Assembly: GCF_003316875.1 (NCBI RefSeq)
Contig: NZ_QMIL01000001.1
Location: 558,001-622,000, forward strand
Reading direction: 5' to 3'
DNA from: Aliidiomarina celeris
GTDB lineage: Bacteria > Pseudomonadota > Gammaproteobacteria > Enterobacterales > Alteromonadaceae
Length of the DNA: 64,000 nucleotides
Shown here: piece by piece, positions 1 through 8,548 of the stretch
Layout: each line of letters opens with the position of its first letter
How positions within the stretch are numbered: position 1 is the stretch's first letter
Translations under genes and position numbers: made by a program
The notes under the pieces: generated by a model
The model's database searches: none
What the model saw: only the letters and a program-made list of their open reading frames with translations
What the model was told of the DNA's origin: nothing

Positions 1-975
1 ATTCAGCGCGCCTTGCCACATAAAGGTACGAATAATGGTGGTATCGCTAGCGCCCATGGTTTTTAAAATCGCAATAGAACCGCGCTTTTCTTCCACTTGC
101 ATCATGAGCGTGGCCACAATATTAAACGACGCCACCGCCAGCACGAGCACCAGTACAATGTACATCACCGTTTTTACCAACTGAATGTCGCGGTACAAGT
201 GCCCTTCCGTGCGTGTCCAGTCATGTATATAGGCATATTCGTCGATTTCTGCGGCTATTTCATTTGCCACCCAAGGTGCACTGTACACGTCATAAAGCCG
301 CAACCGAACCGCATTGCTTTCTGTATTTAAACCGGTGAGCTCTCTACCTTGCGCTAAGTGCACGTAAGCTTGTTTGAAATCGAGTTCACCGCCAAATTGA
401 AAGATCCCTTCTACAGTAAAGCGCGCGCGTTTCGGTGCGCCATTTAAGCGATCTTGCGGAGCTAACTGCGGCACAAATAGGGTGAGGGTGTCACCCACAC
501 TAACATTAAGCTCTTGCGCCAACCCTTGGCCCAGTAAAATGCCTTGCGGAGCGTTCACAAAGCGTTGCCAATCCGCCTCGGGCGTATACCGCTGCAAATC
601 CGACACACGGGCTTCTTCAGCCGGCAGTATGGCGCGCACGTCCATACCAAAAAAGCGTTGCTGTTGCTGTGCCATGGCTACGAAGCGCGTTACCGGTGCT
701 GCAGCCACTACGCCCGCATGTTGCTCTGCTGTGGCGACTACGCCTTGCCAGTTGGCTAAACCACCGCTCACGGCTTCAAACTCCACATGCGGAACCAACG
801 ACAATAAGTCGTCTTCCAATGCCTTATGAAAACCATTCATAACCGACAGCAGAATAATAAGAATGGCGCAGCCAAGCCCAATACCCCAGGTTGACGAGCG
901 GGCAATAAAGCTTAAATACCCACTGGTCGCCTTATTCTTACGAAATCGCGACGCCAGCGTGAAGGCAAGGTTCAT
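1..975 (-). CDS. lolE: LolE, lipoprotein-releasing ABC transporter permease (partial)
   Basis: This is the inner-membrane permease subunit of the LolCDE complex, which extracts mature lipoproteins from the inner membrane and passes them to LolA. The reading frame is open from the ATG at 975 to the window edge, giving 325 residues and lacking the C-terminus. It starts MNLAFTLASRFRKNK, followed by a first membrane segment containing SVMNGFHKAL, then a large periplasmic domain, and a second membrane segment ending near VASFNIVATLMMQVEEKRGSIAILK, a block typical of LolC/E and FtsX-like permeases. Its ATG overlaps the lolD stop as ATGA, so the three lol genes are translationally coupled. I name it lolE rather than lolC because it is the distal permease after lolD; the two paralogues are hard to separate on sequence alone. 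Confidence 0.93.
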   Translation of the reverse strand, partial: MNLAFTLASRFRKNKATSGYLSFIARSSTWGIGLGCAILIILLSVMNGFHKALEDDLLSLVPHVEFEAVSGGLANWQGVVATAEQHAGVVAAAPVTRFVAMAQQQQRFFGMDVRAILPAEEARVSDLQRYTPEADWQRFVNAPQGILLGQGLAQELNVSVGDTLTLFVPQLAPQDRLNGAPKRARFTVEGIFQFGGELDFKQAYVHLAQGRELTGLNTESNAVRLRLYDVYSAPWVANEIAAEIDEYAYIHDWTRTEGHLYRDIQLVKTVMYIVLVLVLAVASFNIVATLMMQVEEKRGSIAILKTMGASDTTIIRTFMWQGALN

Positions 976-1655
976 TTTCGCGCCTCTACTAACAAACCAT
1001 GGTCCATTGCGAGGGTACGCGGCAGCTTAGCGGCAAGCGTGTGGTCGTGCGTAACCACCACAAATGTTGTGCCAAACTCGGCATTTAACGACAGCATCAA
1101 GTTGTAAATCATCGCCGCGGTGTCTTCGTCTAGGTTTCCGGTGGGCTCGTCGGCCAGTACCATTTTCGGGCGGTTCGCAAGGGCGCGCGCAATAGCAACC
1201 CGCTGACGCTCGCCTCCAGATAATTGCGCCGGCGAATGTTCCGCACGATGGCTTAACCCCACTCGATCCAGCAACTCGAGCGCACGCTGCTTAGCGTGGG
1301 CCGCCGGTTGCCCAGCAATGAGCAGGGGCATGGCGATGTTTTCCCATGCGTTAAACTCTCCGAGCAAATGATGAAACTGGTACACAAACCCCAAGTTTTC
1401 GTTCCGCCATTGCGCCAACGCTTTGGCATTGAGCGCCAACACGTCTAGATTTGCCACTGTTAAGCTACCGCTGTCGGCTTTATCCAGCCCACCCAAAATA
1501 TGCAACAAAGTGCTTTTGCCCGATCCCGAAGCACCTACAATGGCAACCATATCGCCTTGGTTTAAACTCAAGTCGACGCCAGCAAGCACAGACACCTCGC
1601 GTTCCCCGTCGAGGTAACTTCGTGTGAGCGCAGTTGCAGTTAATAAGTTAGGCAT
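972..1655 (-). CDS. lolD: LolD, lipoprotein-releasing ABC transporter ATPase
   Basis: This is the cytoplasmic ATPase that powers lipoprotein release by LolCE. It is 227 residues, the normal LolD length. Visible motifs are Walker A GASGSGKST, the ABC signature LSGGERQRVAIARAL, Walker B MVLADEPTGNLD and the switch histidine in VVVTHDH. The frame is open 20 codons further upstream, but those codons lie inside lolC and look nothing like LolD, so I take the ATG at 1655 (MPNLLTATALTRSY). It overlaps the end of lolC by 8 bases and the start of lolE by 4, the arrangement of a compact lolCDE operon. Confidence 0.96.
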   Translation of the reverse strand: MPNLLTATALTRSYLDGEREVSVLAGVDLSLNQGDMVAIVGASGSGKSTLLHILGGLDKADSGSLTVANLDVLALNAKALAQWRNENLGFVYQFHHLLGEFNAWENIAMPLLIAGQPAAHAKQRALELLDRVGLSHRAEHSPAQLSGGERQRVAIARALANRPKMVLADEPTGNLDEDTAAMIYNLMLSLNAEFGTTFVVVTHDHTLAAKLPRTLAMDHGLLVEARK

Positions 1656-2880
1656 ACCGAAGGGTCTCCGCGGGTTGTACTTGGGCGGCGCGCCAAGCGG
1701 GATAAAGTGTGGCAATAAAACTTAACACTAAGGCAAAAAAGAACACCAACAAAATTTGTTGTACATTAAACACGTAGGGAAGTTGTTCTTCGTAACTAAA
1801 AACACTCACACCCACCAGCGTTAGCAGCGGGTTAATTAACACCGTAATAAGAATGCCAAGCAGCAATCCTAGGGTTGCACCTAGGCTTCCCGTGTACATG
1901 CCTTGCAGCACTAAAGTGCGATAAATACGGGCCGGTGTAAAACCTAGTGTTTGCAAAATGGCAATGTCACCGCGCTTGTCATGCACTAACATAACCAAGG
2001 CCGAAACTGCATTAAAGGCCGCCACCGCAACCACTAAACTGAGCATAATCATCATCATGCTTTTTTCCATCTGCACGGCAGCAAATAAATTCCCGTAGCG
2101 TTCACGCCATTCGCTAATAACATAGCGACTCGGCTCTACTTGCTCACGCAACTGAGCTGCCACCGTACCGGCGTTGAACGCATCGTTTAGGTAAAAGCGC
2201 ACTCCACCCACGTGGTCTTCGGGTAAACGCGCTAGCCGGGCAAGATCCGCTCCATGCACAAATGCCACGCTTTGATCGATATCAGAACCGGCTTCAAAAA
2301 TACCAACCACGGTAAACTGACGCTGCGCTGGCATTACGCCAAGTGGTGTAAAGCGCTGTCCTTCAGCCGCGAGCACGCGTATTTTACTCCCCGGCCATAA
2401 GCCCATGCGATTCGCCACCGGTCGGCCAATTAAAATACCGTATTCACCCGGTTGAAGGCCTGCCAAAGAACCATGAAGCATGCTGGCGTTGAGTTCACTT
2501 TGGCGCGGCTCTAAGCGCGGATAAACACCCTGTAGCAACACCGGTTGGAGGTGCCCAGCACCTTGGAGTACACCTTCTACATTTACGAATGGCGCATGAC
2601 CCATAACGCTTTTAGGGAGCGTTATTGCCGCCAGTGGGTCGGGGGTTAACGGCAGCGAACGGCTCTCCGCGGAAGTGAGCGTAACATGCGGCACCAAGCC
2701 CAAAATACGCTCTTTGAGCTCGCGCTCAAAACCGTTCATTACCGAGGTCACCACAATTAACGCCATTACACCAAGCATAATGCCCAGCATCGACACGCGG
2801 CTGATAAAAGCGGCAAAACCTTGGCGTTGTTTCGAGCGCCCATAACGCAACGCCAAAAATAATTCTGCAGGCTGAAACAT
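1648..2880 (-). CDS. lolC: LolC, lipoprotein-releasing ABC transporter permease
   Basis: This is the first permease subunit of LolCDE, an inner-membrane protein of 410 residues. It begins MFQPAELFLALRYGRSKQRQG, a typical LolC start. The first membrane segment (MLGIMLGVMALIVVTSVMNGFERELKERILG) is followed by a periplasmic domain of about 200 residues and three C-terminal membrane segments. The frame stays open 32 codons upstream, but that stretch is cysteine-rich and unlike the family, so the ATG at 2880 is preferred. It is the first gene of the leftward lol operon. The 225-base gap to the divergent PilZ-like gene should hold both promoters. Confidence 0.94.
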   Translation of the reverse strand: MFQPAELFLALRYGRSKQRQGFAAFISRVSMLGIMLGVMALIVVTSVMNGFERELKERILGLVPHVTLTSAESRSLPLTPDPLAAITLPKSVMGHAPFVNVEGVLQGAGHLQPVLLQGVYPRLEPRQSELNASMLHGSLAGLQPGEYGILIGRPVANRMGLWPGSKIRVLAAEGQRFTPLGVMPAQRQFTVVGIFEAGSDIDQSVAFVHGADLARLARLPEDHVGGVRFYLNDAFNAGTVAAQLREQVEPSRYVISEWRERYGNLFAAVQMEKSMMMIMLSLVVAVAAFNAVSALVMLVHDKRGDIAILQTLGFTPARIYRTLVLQGMYTGSLGATLGLLLGILITVLINPLLTLVGVSVFSYEEQLPYVFNVQQILLVFFFALVLSFIATLYPAWRAAQVQPAETLRYA

Positions 2881-3105
2881 GCGAATTCCACAATAAGCAA
2901 GGCAAGTTGAGCCCCAAAAAGAGCACCTTGCGAAACAAAGTGCCTCAAGGATAATGACTTCATAGGCTTGGCACAAGGGAACGCGCGTCGCTTCTTGCTC
3001 TGTAAAACAGTAAGCGCATTTGTAAGTGAATTTGCAGCATCTCTATAATTCAGGATATTCTGCAGGAAAGCACAGCATATTTGGCTGCGAGCAAGAGGAA
3101 TTCCC

Positions 3106-3705
3106 ATGAGTGACCGCCCTGAACCCACCGCGCTTGAACGTTATCAAGAGTACTACGCTATTCGCGACGTGGTTGCACTCACGGTAACCCCACTCGCAAG
3201 CGACTTTCAGCTTCCCGACGAAAACGACTTTATTGCGGAGATCCCCGAAGTATTTCGCCTTGCGAACGACATTCGCAATGTCGATTTGAATGCTGTCGCT
3301 GCACTTCGTGGTTTAGGGGCCCTCGCCGAGCCTCTCATGGCTTTGCTCAACCAACAAAACACCAAGCTTAACCTTTTACTTGGCTATGTACTGAGCCGTG
3401 AAGACACACCAGACGCACGGCACCAGTCTTATGAGTATGGCGGTGGTGGTGTTCGCTACCTCGACAACAATTCCGCTTTACAACTCGGCCAACACGTTAA
3501 GCTGAAAATTTTTCTACGAGAAATTGCTGCTGCTATCTATGCCTACGCCGACGTAGCCGCAATTGACTCAACCGCCAATGGCGACACCTTAATTACCCTC
3601 GCCTTTACCCGCATTCGCGACGACGATCGGGAAATATTGGTGCGCGCTAGTTTACAGGCACAAACCAAGTTGTTGAAAAAACGGGCAGAAGAACGAGACC
3701 GTTAA
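3106..3705 (+). CDS. PilZ-like domain protein
   Basis: A 199-residue cytoplasmic protein with no signal peptide or membrane segment. The C-terminal half reads like a divergent PilZ (c-di-GMP binding) fold: a YLDNNSALQLGQHVKLKIFL block resembles the family's D/N-x-S-x-x-G strand, and IRDDDREILVRASLQAQ would be a later strand. The classical RxxxR motif is not obvious, so nucleotide binding may be lost. The N-terminal part is helical and unassigned. A clean Shine-Dalgarno (AGAGGA, 6 bases before the ATG) supports the start. It sits just upstream of mfd in the same direction; that pairing is, as I recall, common in Alteromonadales. The family call is moderate and the role is unknown. Confidence 0.6.
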   Translation: MSDRPEPTALERYQEYYAIRDVVALTVTPLASDFQLPDENDFIAEIPEVFRLANDIRNVDLNAVAALRGLGALAEPLMALLNQQNTKLNLLLGYVLSREDTPDARHQSYEYGGGGVRYLDNNSALQLGQHVKLKIFLREIAAAIYAYADVAAIDSTANGDTLITLAFTRIRDDDREILVRASLQAQTKLLKKRAEERDR

Positions 3706-3726
3706 GCCAAGAGCCAGGTTTTCGCG

Positions 3727-3732
3727 TATAAT
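3727..3732 (+). promoter_or_regulatory. Possible -10 element for mfd
   Basis: A perfect TATAAT lies 45 bases before the mfd ATG, in the 72-base gap after the PilZ-like gene. No convincing -35 hexamer stands 16-18 bases upstream; TTAAGC is the closest, and its spacing is too long. It suggests mfd can be transcribed independently of the upstream gene. Confidence 0.4.
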
Positions 3733-3777
3733 GCGCACACTTTTGGCTTTCCACTTTCGGTTTAAAAGAACTTTATC

Positions 3778-6700
3778 ATGCAACGTGTTTCTCTGCTTCA
3801 GCCGCCAATACCCGACAACGCCACGCTCGATCAAACATGGAAAAACCTGACCGGGAGCAGTTTAGCACTCGCGCTCTCAGGCCTAGTGAGAACCGCTAAA
3901 CGGCCTATTTTGTTGGTAACCGCCGACGCTCCTGCGGCATATCGACTTGCACAAGAAGTGGAGTTTTTTCTTGCCGACACCAGTCACCACGTGCATGTAT
4001 TACCCGACTGGGAAACGCTACCCTACGACAATTTCTCGCCTCACCAAGACATTATTTCCGAACGTTTGCGCATACTTTCACGCCTGCCCAGCATGCAGTC
4101 GGGGCTGCTTATTGTTTCGGTGAACACACTGTTACACCGCTGCGCGCCAGCAAGTTTCATTCAGGGCCATGCATTAGAGCTTAAGCAAGGCGAAACCATT
4201 ACCGCAGAAAATTTACGAATTCGGCTCGAACGCGCCGGCTACCGGCATGTGGCACAGGTCATGGAACACGGTGAGTACAGTGTGCGTGGGTCTATTCTAG
4301 ACTTGTTCCCAATGGGTTCAAAAGTTCCTTTTCGTATCGACTATTTCGACGACGAAATCGATAGCATTCGTACTTTTGATCCAGAAACCCAGCGTTCGCT
4401 TGAGGTCGTAGCCGAAATAGCCATGCTACCCGCGCGCGAATTCCCGACTACGCCAGAGGGTATTGAGTTTTTTCGCCGTAGTTTTCGCGACGCATTTGAA
4501 GCACAGACAGCCCGCGACTCGGTATACCAGCAAGTGACTGAAGGCATTATGCCGGCCGGTATTGAATACTATTTACCGCTCTTTTTTGAGCATACCGCTA
4601 CCGTATTCGATTACTTACCGAGCGATATTGTGCTGGTTACCGAAGGCGACATTCAAAAGCAGCTCGAACAGCTCTGGCTCGACATCCAATACCGTTATGA
4701 AGACCGTCGTTACGATAAGCAACGGCCAATATTGCCCCCGCAACAGCTTTATTTGTCGACAGACGAAGTAAATTCAGCCTTTAAAAGCGTGCGTCGTATT
4801 CGGGTGAATATCCCAGCGCACAACCGCGCAAAAGGACCGGTTGAGTTTGCCACCCAAGCGCTACCGGAAATGCGCATTGACACGCGCCACAAAGAGCCGA
4901 TGGCCGCTTTAACTAAAGCAATTAAGAGCCTGAAGCCGGAGCAACGCGTGTTATTTAGCACCGAGTCCGCAGGACGGCGCGAAAGTGTACTGAGCTTATT
5001 AGCGAAAGCGAAATTACACCCCACTATCTTCCCAAGCTTTTCCGCGTTTATTGACGGTACAGCGCAGTTTGGAATTATCGTTGGCCCGTTAACGCACTCC
5101 TTTATTGCTACCTTTAACGAACGCGATGAGTCTCAACAAATATGGGTTGTTACTGAAACCGAGTTACTGGGTGCAAAACCCGACATTCGCCGCCGCAACG
5201 AGCGCGGTAGCACGCAAAACACCGACGCGCTGATCCGCAACCTCGCCGAGCTCAATATTGGCCAACCCGTTGTGCATTTACAGCATGGTGTAGGTCAGTA
5301 CCAAGGGCTCACAACCTTAGACACCGGTGGTGTAACTGCCGAGTTTCTTACCCTTGGCTACGCCAATGACACCCGTTTATTTGTTCCGGTAAGCAACCTG
5401 CATTTAATTAGTCGCTACAGCGGGGGCGACCTCGAAAAAGTGAATTTAAGTAAACTCGGCAGCGATCAGTGGGAAAAAGCACGGAAAAAAGCCGCCGAGA
5501 AAATTCGCGATGTGGCCGCCGAATTACTGGAAGTGTACGCCCAGCGTGAAGCCAAACCGGGCCACCCGTTCGACATTAACGAAGAAGACTTTGAACGCTT
5601 TGGTGCAGGCTTCCCGTTTACCGAAACCGACGATCAGCTCAATGCTATTGCCGCAGTAAAAGCCGATATGAGCCTACCTCGTGCCATGGACCGTTTAGTG
5701 TGTGGTGACGTTGGTTTTGGTAAAACCGAAGTAGCCATGCGCGCCGCCTTTATTGCTGTAAATGGCGGTAAACAAGTAGCAGTACTTGTGCCCACTACTT
5801 TGTTAGCCCAACAACATTATGAAAACTTTAAAGACCGATTTGCCGATTGGCCGGTGCGTATTGAAGTGCTGTCGCGTTTTCGTTCGGGCAAGCAAACCAA
5901 CGAAACCTTACAAGCGCTTGTAGAAGGCAAAGTAGATATTGTTATTGGAACGCACAAGTTATTGCAGAACGACGTGAAATTCGCAGATCTAGGTTTACTC
6001 ATTGTCGATGAAGAGCACCGTTTCGGTGTGCGCCAGAAAGAGCAAATTAAGCGCCTGCGCGCCGAGGTTGATATTTTAACCCTTACCGCAACGCCCATTC
6101 CGCGTACGCTCAATATGGCCATGAATAGCATTCGCGATCTGTCGGTAATTGCTACCCCCCCTGCACGCCGCTTGGCAGTAAAAACCTTTGTAAGGGAATA
6201 CGACAAACCCACAGTTCGTGAGGCGGTACTGCGCGAGGTACTACGCGGCGGGCAAGTGTATTTTCTCCACAATAATATCGACACCATTGAAGCAACAGCC
6301 GAGAACTTACGCGAACTTATTCCAGAAGCCAGCATACGCGTTGCCCATGGGCAAATGGGTGAGCGTGAACTCGAACGAATTATGTCGGATTTTTATCACC
6401 AGCGGTTCAACCTATTGGTGTGTACCACCATTATTGAAACCGGAATTGATATTCCAACTGCGAATACCATTATTATCGACCGCGCTGACCATCTCGGCTT
6501 GGCGCAATTGCACCAATTACGCGGGCGTGTAGGTCGCTCTCATCATCAAGCCTACGCTTATTTGCTCACCCCCACGCCAAAGCGCATGACCAAAGACGCA
6601 ATAAAGCGTTTAGAAGCCATTGCGCAACTCGAAGACCTCGGTGCGGGCTTTGTGCTGGCCACCCACGACCTTGAAATTCGTGGCGCCGGTGAGTTGCTGG

Positions 6701-7269
6701 GCGACGAACAAAGCGGGCAAATAGAAACCATTGGCTTCAGTTTGTATATGGATATGCTCGACCAAGCCGTAACAGCCTTGCGCGAAGGTCGCGAGCCCTC
6801 TCTAGACGCGCTGGTACAACAGCACACCGAAATAGAGCTCCGCATTCCAGCCATTTTACCGGAAGACTATATTCGTGACGTGAATACCCGGCTTTCGCTC
6901 TACAAACGCATTGCAGGAGCGGCAAATTCCCATGAACTCGACGCCCTACAAGTTGAGCTCATTGACCGCTTCGGCCTTTTGCCCGATGCCACTAAGAATT
7001 TGTTCCGCGTGAGTGAGCTGCGAGTGGCGGCCGAACCACTGGGTATTCGGAAAATTGAATTGGGCCCACAAGGTGGTTATGTGGAGTTCAATGCGCAAAC
7101 ACCTGTTGAACCCGCCGCCATTATTAAACTTTTACAATCTGAACCCCAAACCTACAGCATGGACGGTTCGACACGGCTTAAAATTCGCGCCAATATAGAA
7201 CATACTCAAGAGCGCATAAAACTGGTACAGTCACTTTTTCTTGCATTGTCACCCGCGCAGGTAAATTAA
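3778..7269 (+). CDS. mfd: Transcription-repair coupling factor Mfd
   Basis: Mfd recognises RNA polymerase stalled at DNA lesions, displaces it with its dsDNA translocase, and recruits UvrA for nucleotide excision repair. At 1163 residues it is full length. The N-terminal third is the UvrB-like module (LPDWETLPYDNFSPHQDIISERL; SILDLFPMG). The RNA polymerase interaction region follows around residues 480-560 (QPVVHLQHGVGQYQGL). The superfamily 2 motor has Walker A GDVGFGKTEVAMRA near residue 641, the DEEH box (VDEEHRFGVRQKEQ) near 743, LTATPIPRTLNMAM, and motif VI QLRGRVGRS near 915. The C-terminal TRCF domain contains LPEDYIRDVNTRLSLYKRIA. The Shine-Dalgarno is weak. Confidence 0.98.
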   Translation: MQRVSLLQPPIPDNATLDQTWKNLTGSSLALALSGLVRTAKRPILLVTADAPAAYRLAQEVEFFLADTSHHVHVLPDWETLPYDNFSPHQDIISERLRILSRLPSMQSGLLIVSVNTLLHRCAPASFIQGHALELKQGETITAENLRIRLERAGYRHVAQVMEHGEYSVRGSILDLFPMGSKVPFRIDYFDDEIDSIRTFDPETQRSLEVVAEIAMLPAREFPTTPEGIEFFRRSFRDAFEAQTARDSVYQQVTEGIMPAGIEYYLPLFFEHTATVFDYLPSDIVLVTEGDIQKQLEQLWLDIQYRYEDRRYDKQRPILPPQQLYLSTDEVNSAFKSVRRIRVNIPAHNRAKGPVEFATQALPEMRIDTRHKEPMAALTKAIKSLKPEQRVLFSTESAGRRESVLSLLAKAKLHPTIFPSFSAFIDGTAQFGIIVGPLTHSFIATFNERDESQQIWVVTETELLGAKPDIRRRNERGSTQNTDALIRNLAELNIGQPVVHLQHGVGQYQGLTTLDTGGVTAEFLTLGYANDTRLFVPVSNLHLISRYSGGDLEKVNLSKLGSDQWEKARKKAAEKIRDVAAELLEVYAQREAKPGHPFDINEEDFERFGAGFPFTETDDQLNAIAAVKADMSLPRAMDRLVCGDVGFGKTEVAMRAAFIAVNGGKQVAVLVPTTLLAQQHYENFKDRFADWPVRIEVLSRFRSGKQTNETLQALVEGKVDIVIGTHKLLQNDVKFADLGLLIVDEEHRFGVRQKEQIKRLRAEVDILTLTATPIPRTLNMAMNSIRDLSVIATPPARRLAVKTFVREYDKPTVREAVLREVLRGGQVYFLHNNIDTIEATAENLRELIPEASIRVAHGQMGERELERIMSDFYHQRFNLLVCTTIIETGIDIPTANTIIIDRADHLGLAQLHQLRGRVGRSHHQAYAYLLTPTPKRMTKDAIKRLEAIAQLEDLGAGFVLATHDLEIRGAGELLGDEQSGQIETIGFSLYMDMLDQAVTALREGREPSLDALVQQHTEIELRIPAILPEDYIRDVNTRLSLYKRIAGAANSHELDALQVELIDRFGLLPDATKNLFRVSELRVAAEPLGIRKIELGPQGGYVEFNAQTPVEPAAIIKLLQSEPQTYSMDGSTRLKIRANIEHTQERIKLVQSLFLALSPAQVN

Positions 7270-7283
7270 GGAGCTTGGTTCAG

Positions 7284-8540
7284 GTGTTTAAAACGAGGTT
7301 ATCTCACTTCTCTTATTCGGCGCTTGGTATAGTGTCTGCCCTGCTGTTCACGTTACCTGCATGGGCAGAAGAAACCGACAACGGCTACCGCTGGTTTGAA
7401 GTGGAAGTCCTTATTTTTCGGCACAATCAGTCTGAGCCGACTGATCCTGAACGCTTTCCAATTGCCGTTACCCCCATACCCACAGAAGGTTTGCGCGACT
7501 TGGTGGGCACCACCATGCGCCCCCATTTAGACGGTTTACTGAGCTCAGCCCCGCGCTGCTCTTATATGCAAGACCTCCCCGCAAACGTAGGGCAACTCGA
7601 CTGGCCGATTACGCGCTACCCTATGCCCCCGTTACCAAACTTTGATGCCGATATTTTCTGTCGCCCGCACACAGAACGTATTATTACCGACAGCCTGTAC
7701 CCACAGGCTCCCGAGCAGTTTACTATTGAGTTTTGGCAGCAGCGCCTGCCGACAGTGAGTGGCGAAGGCGGTGACATTCGCACCGCGGAAGAGCCTTTTT
7801 TAATGCCGCGCGAGGCCTTTACCTTTAATGAAGTGCGCGCTCAACTCGAGCGGCGTCATGGCGCCGATGTTCTACTTCACACGGTTTGGCGTCAACCCGT
7901 TTTTAATCGCAGTCAAGCGCGCCCACACCGCTTATTCGGCGGCGAAAACTTTACCAAAACCTTCGATTATTTTGGCTTCGCTAAGCCTAATGAAAATGAG
8001 CCCGCGCCGCTGCTCGACATGCAAGAGCCTCCGGCTACAAGCGCACAGGTAGCAACCCAAGCGGTAACAGAAATACCCAGCGAAAGTCAGCCACTGTCGG
8101 CCGAAGAAATGCAGGTTTTAGAACAAATTGAGTCCATCGACAACTTACTCCAAGCAATCGAAAGCGGTGATTTTCAATTTGCACAAGTGGACAGTCGTGG
8201 CGACTTATTGCCTTCACCACCGGCCCAATATCCTGCTGGGCTGCCCTCCGACGTGTGGGAGCTCGACGGTTCCTTTCAGCTCTATTTAGTGGGTAATTAT
8301 TTACACATTAACAGCCAGTTAAATGTGCGCGAGCCAGAAACCTTCGGTCAGCAACTTACCTCCGCTCCAGAGCAAGTTACCGCGTGGCGTAATGGTGGCG
8401 CAGAACAAATTCCTTTTCTCCGCGGCTATTACCTGAACCAGCTGCGCCGCATTATCAGCCACGAAGTGCATTACTTTGACCACGACAAATTTGGCATGTT
8501 AGTGCAGGTACGCCGCACGGAACTCTCCGAACGGCGTTAA
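7284..8540 (+). CDS. CsiV-family periplasmic protein
   Basis: A 418-residue exported protein. After a signal peptide ending near LPAWAEE, the mature N-terminus YRWFEVEVLIFRHN is the hallmark of the CsiV family. The C-terminus has a second strand-rich block (LDGSFQLYLVGNYLHINSQLNV) and ends with HEVHYFDHDKFGMLVQVRR. In Vibrio cholerae, CsiV binds peptidoglycan and activates the synthase PBP1a through LpoA, so a cell-wall role is likely here. I chose GTG at 7284 because AAGGAG at 7268-7273 is then well spaced; TTG at 7275 would sit too close to it. The middle part (residues about 240-300) is acidic, glutamine-rich and low in complexity. It lies 14 bases after mfd and is probably co-transcribed. 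Confidence 0.75.
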   Translation: MFKTRLSHFSYSALGIVSALLFTLPAWAEETDNGYRWFEVEVLIFRHNQSEPTDPERFPIAVTPIPTEGLRDLVGTTMRPHLDGLLSSAPRCSYMQDLPANVGQLDWPITRYPMPPLPNFDADIFCRPHTERIITDSLYPQAPEQFTIEFWQQRLPTVSGEGGDIRTAEEPFLMPREAFTFNEVRAQLERRHGADVLLHTVWRQPVFNRSQARPHRLFGGENFTKTFDYFGFAKPNENEPAPLLDMQEPPATSAQVATQAVTEIPSESQPLSAEEMQVLEQIESIDNLLQAIESGDFQFAQVDSRGDLLPSPPAQYPAGLPSDVWELDGSFQLYLVGNYLHINSQLNVREPETFGQQLTSAPEQVTAWRNGGAEQIPFLRGYYLNQLRRIISHEVHYFDHDKFGMLVQVRRTELSERR

Positions 8541-8548
8541 GCGTTCTA

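Noticed and set aside
972-1715. Longer LolD starting at 1715
   Set aside because: The extra 20 residues lie inside lolC and do not resemble the family; the Met at 1655 gives the normal start.
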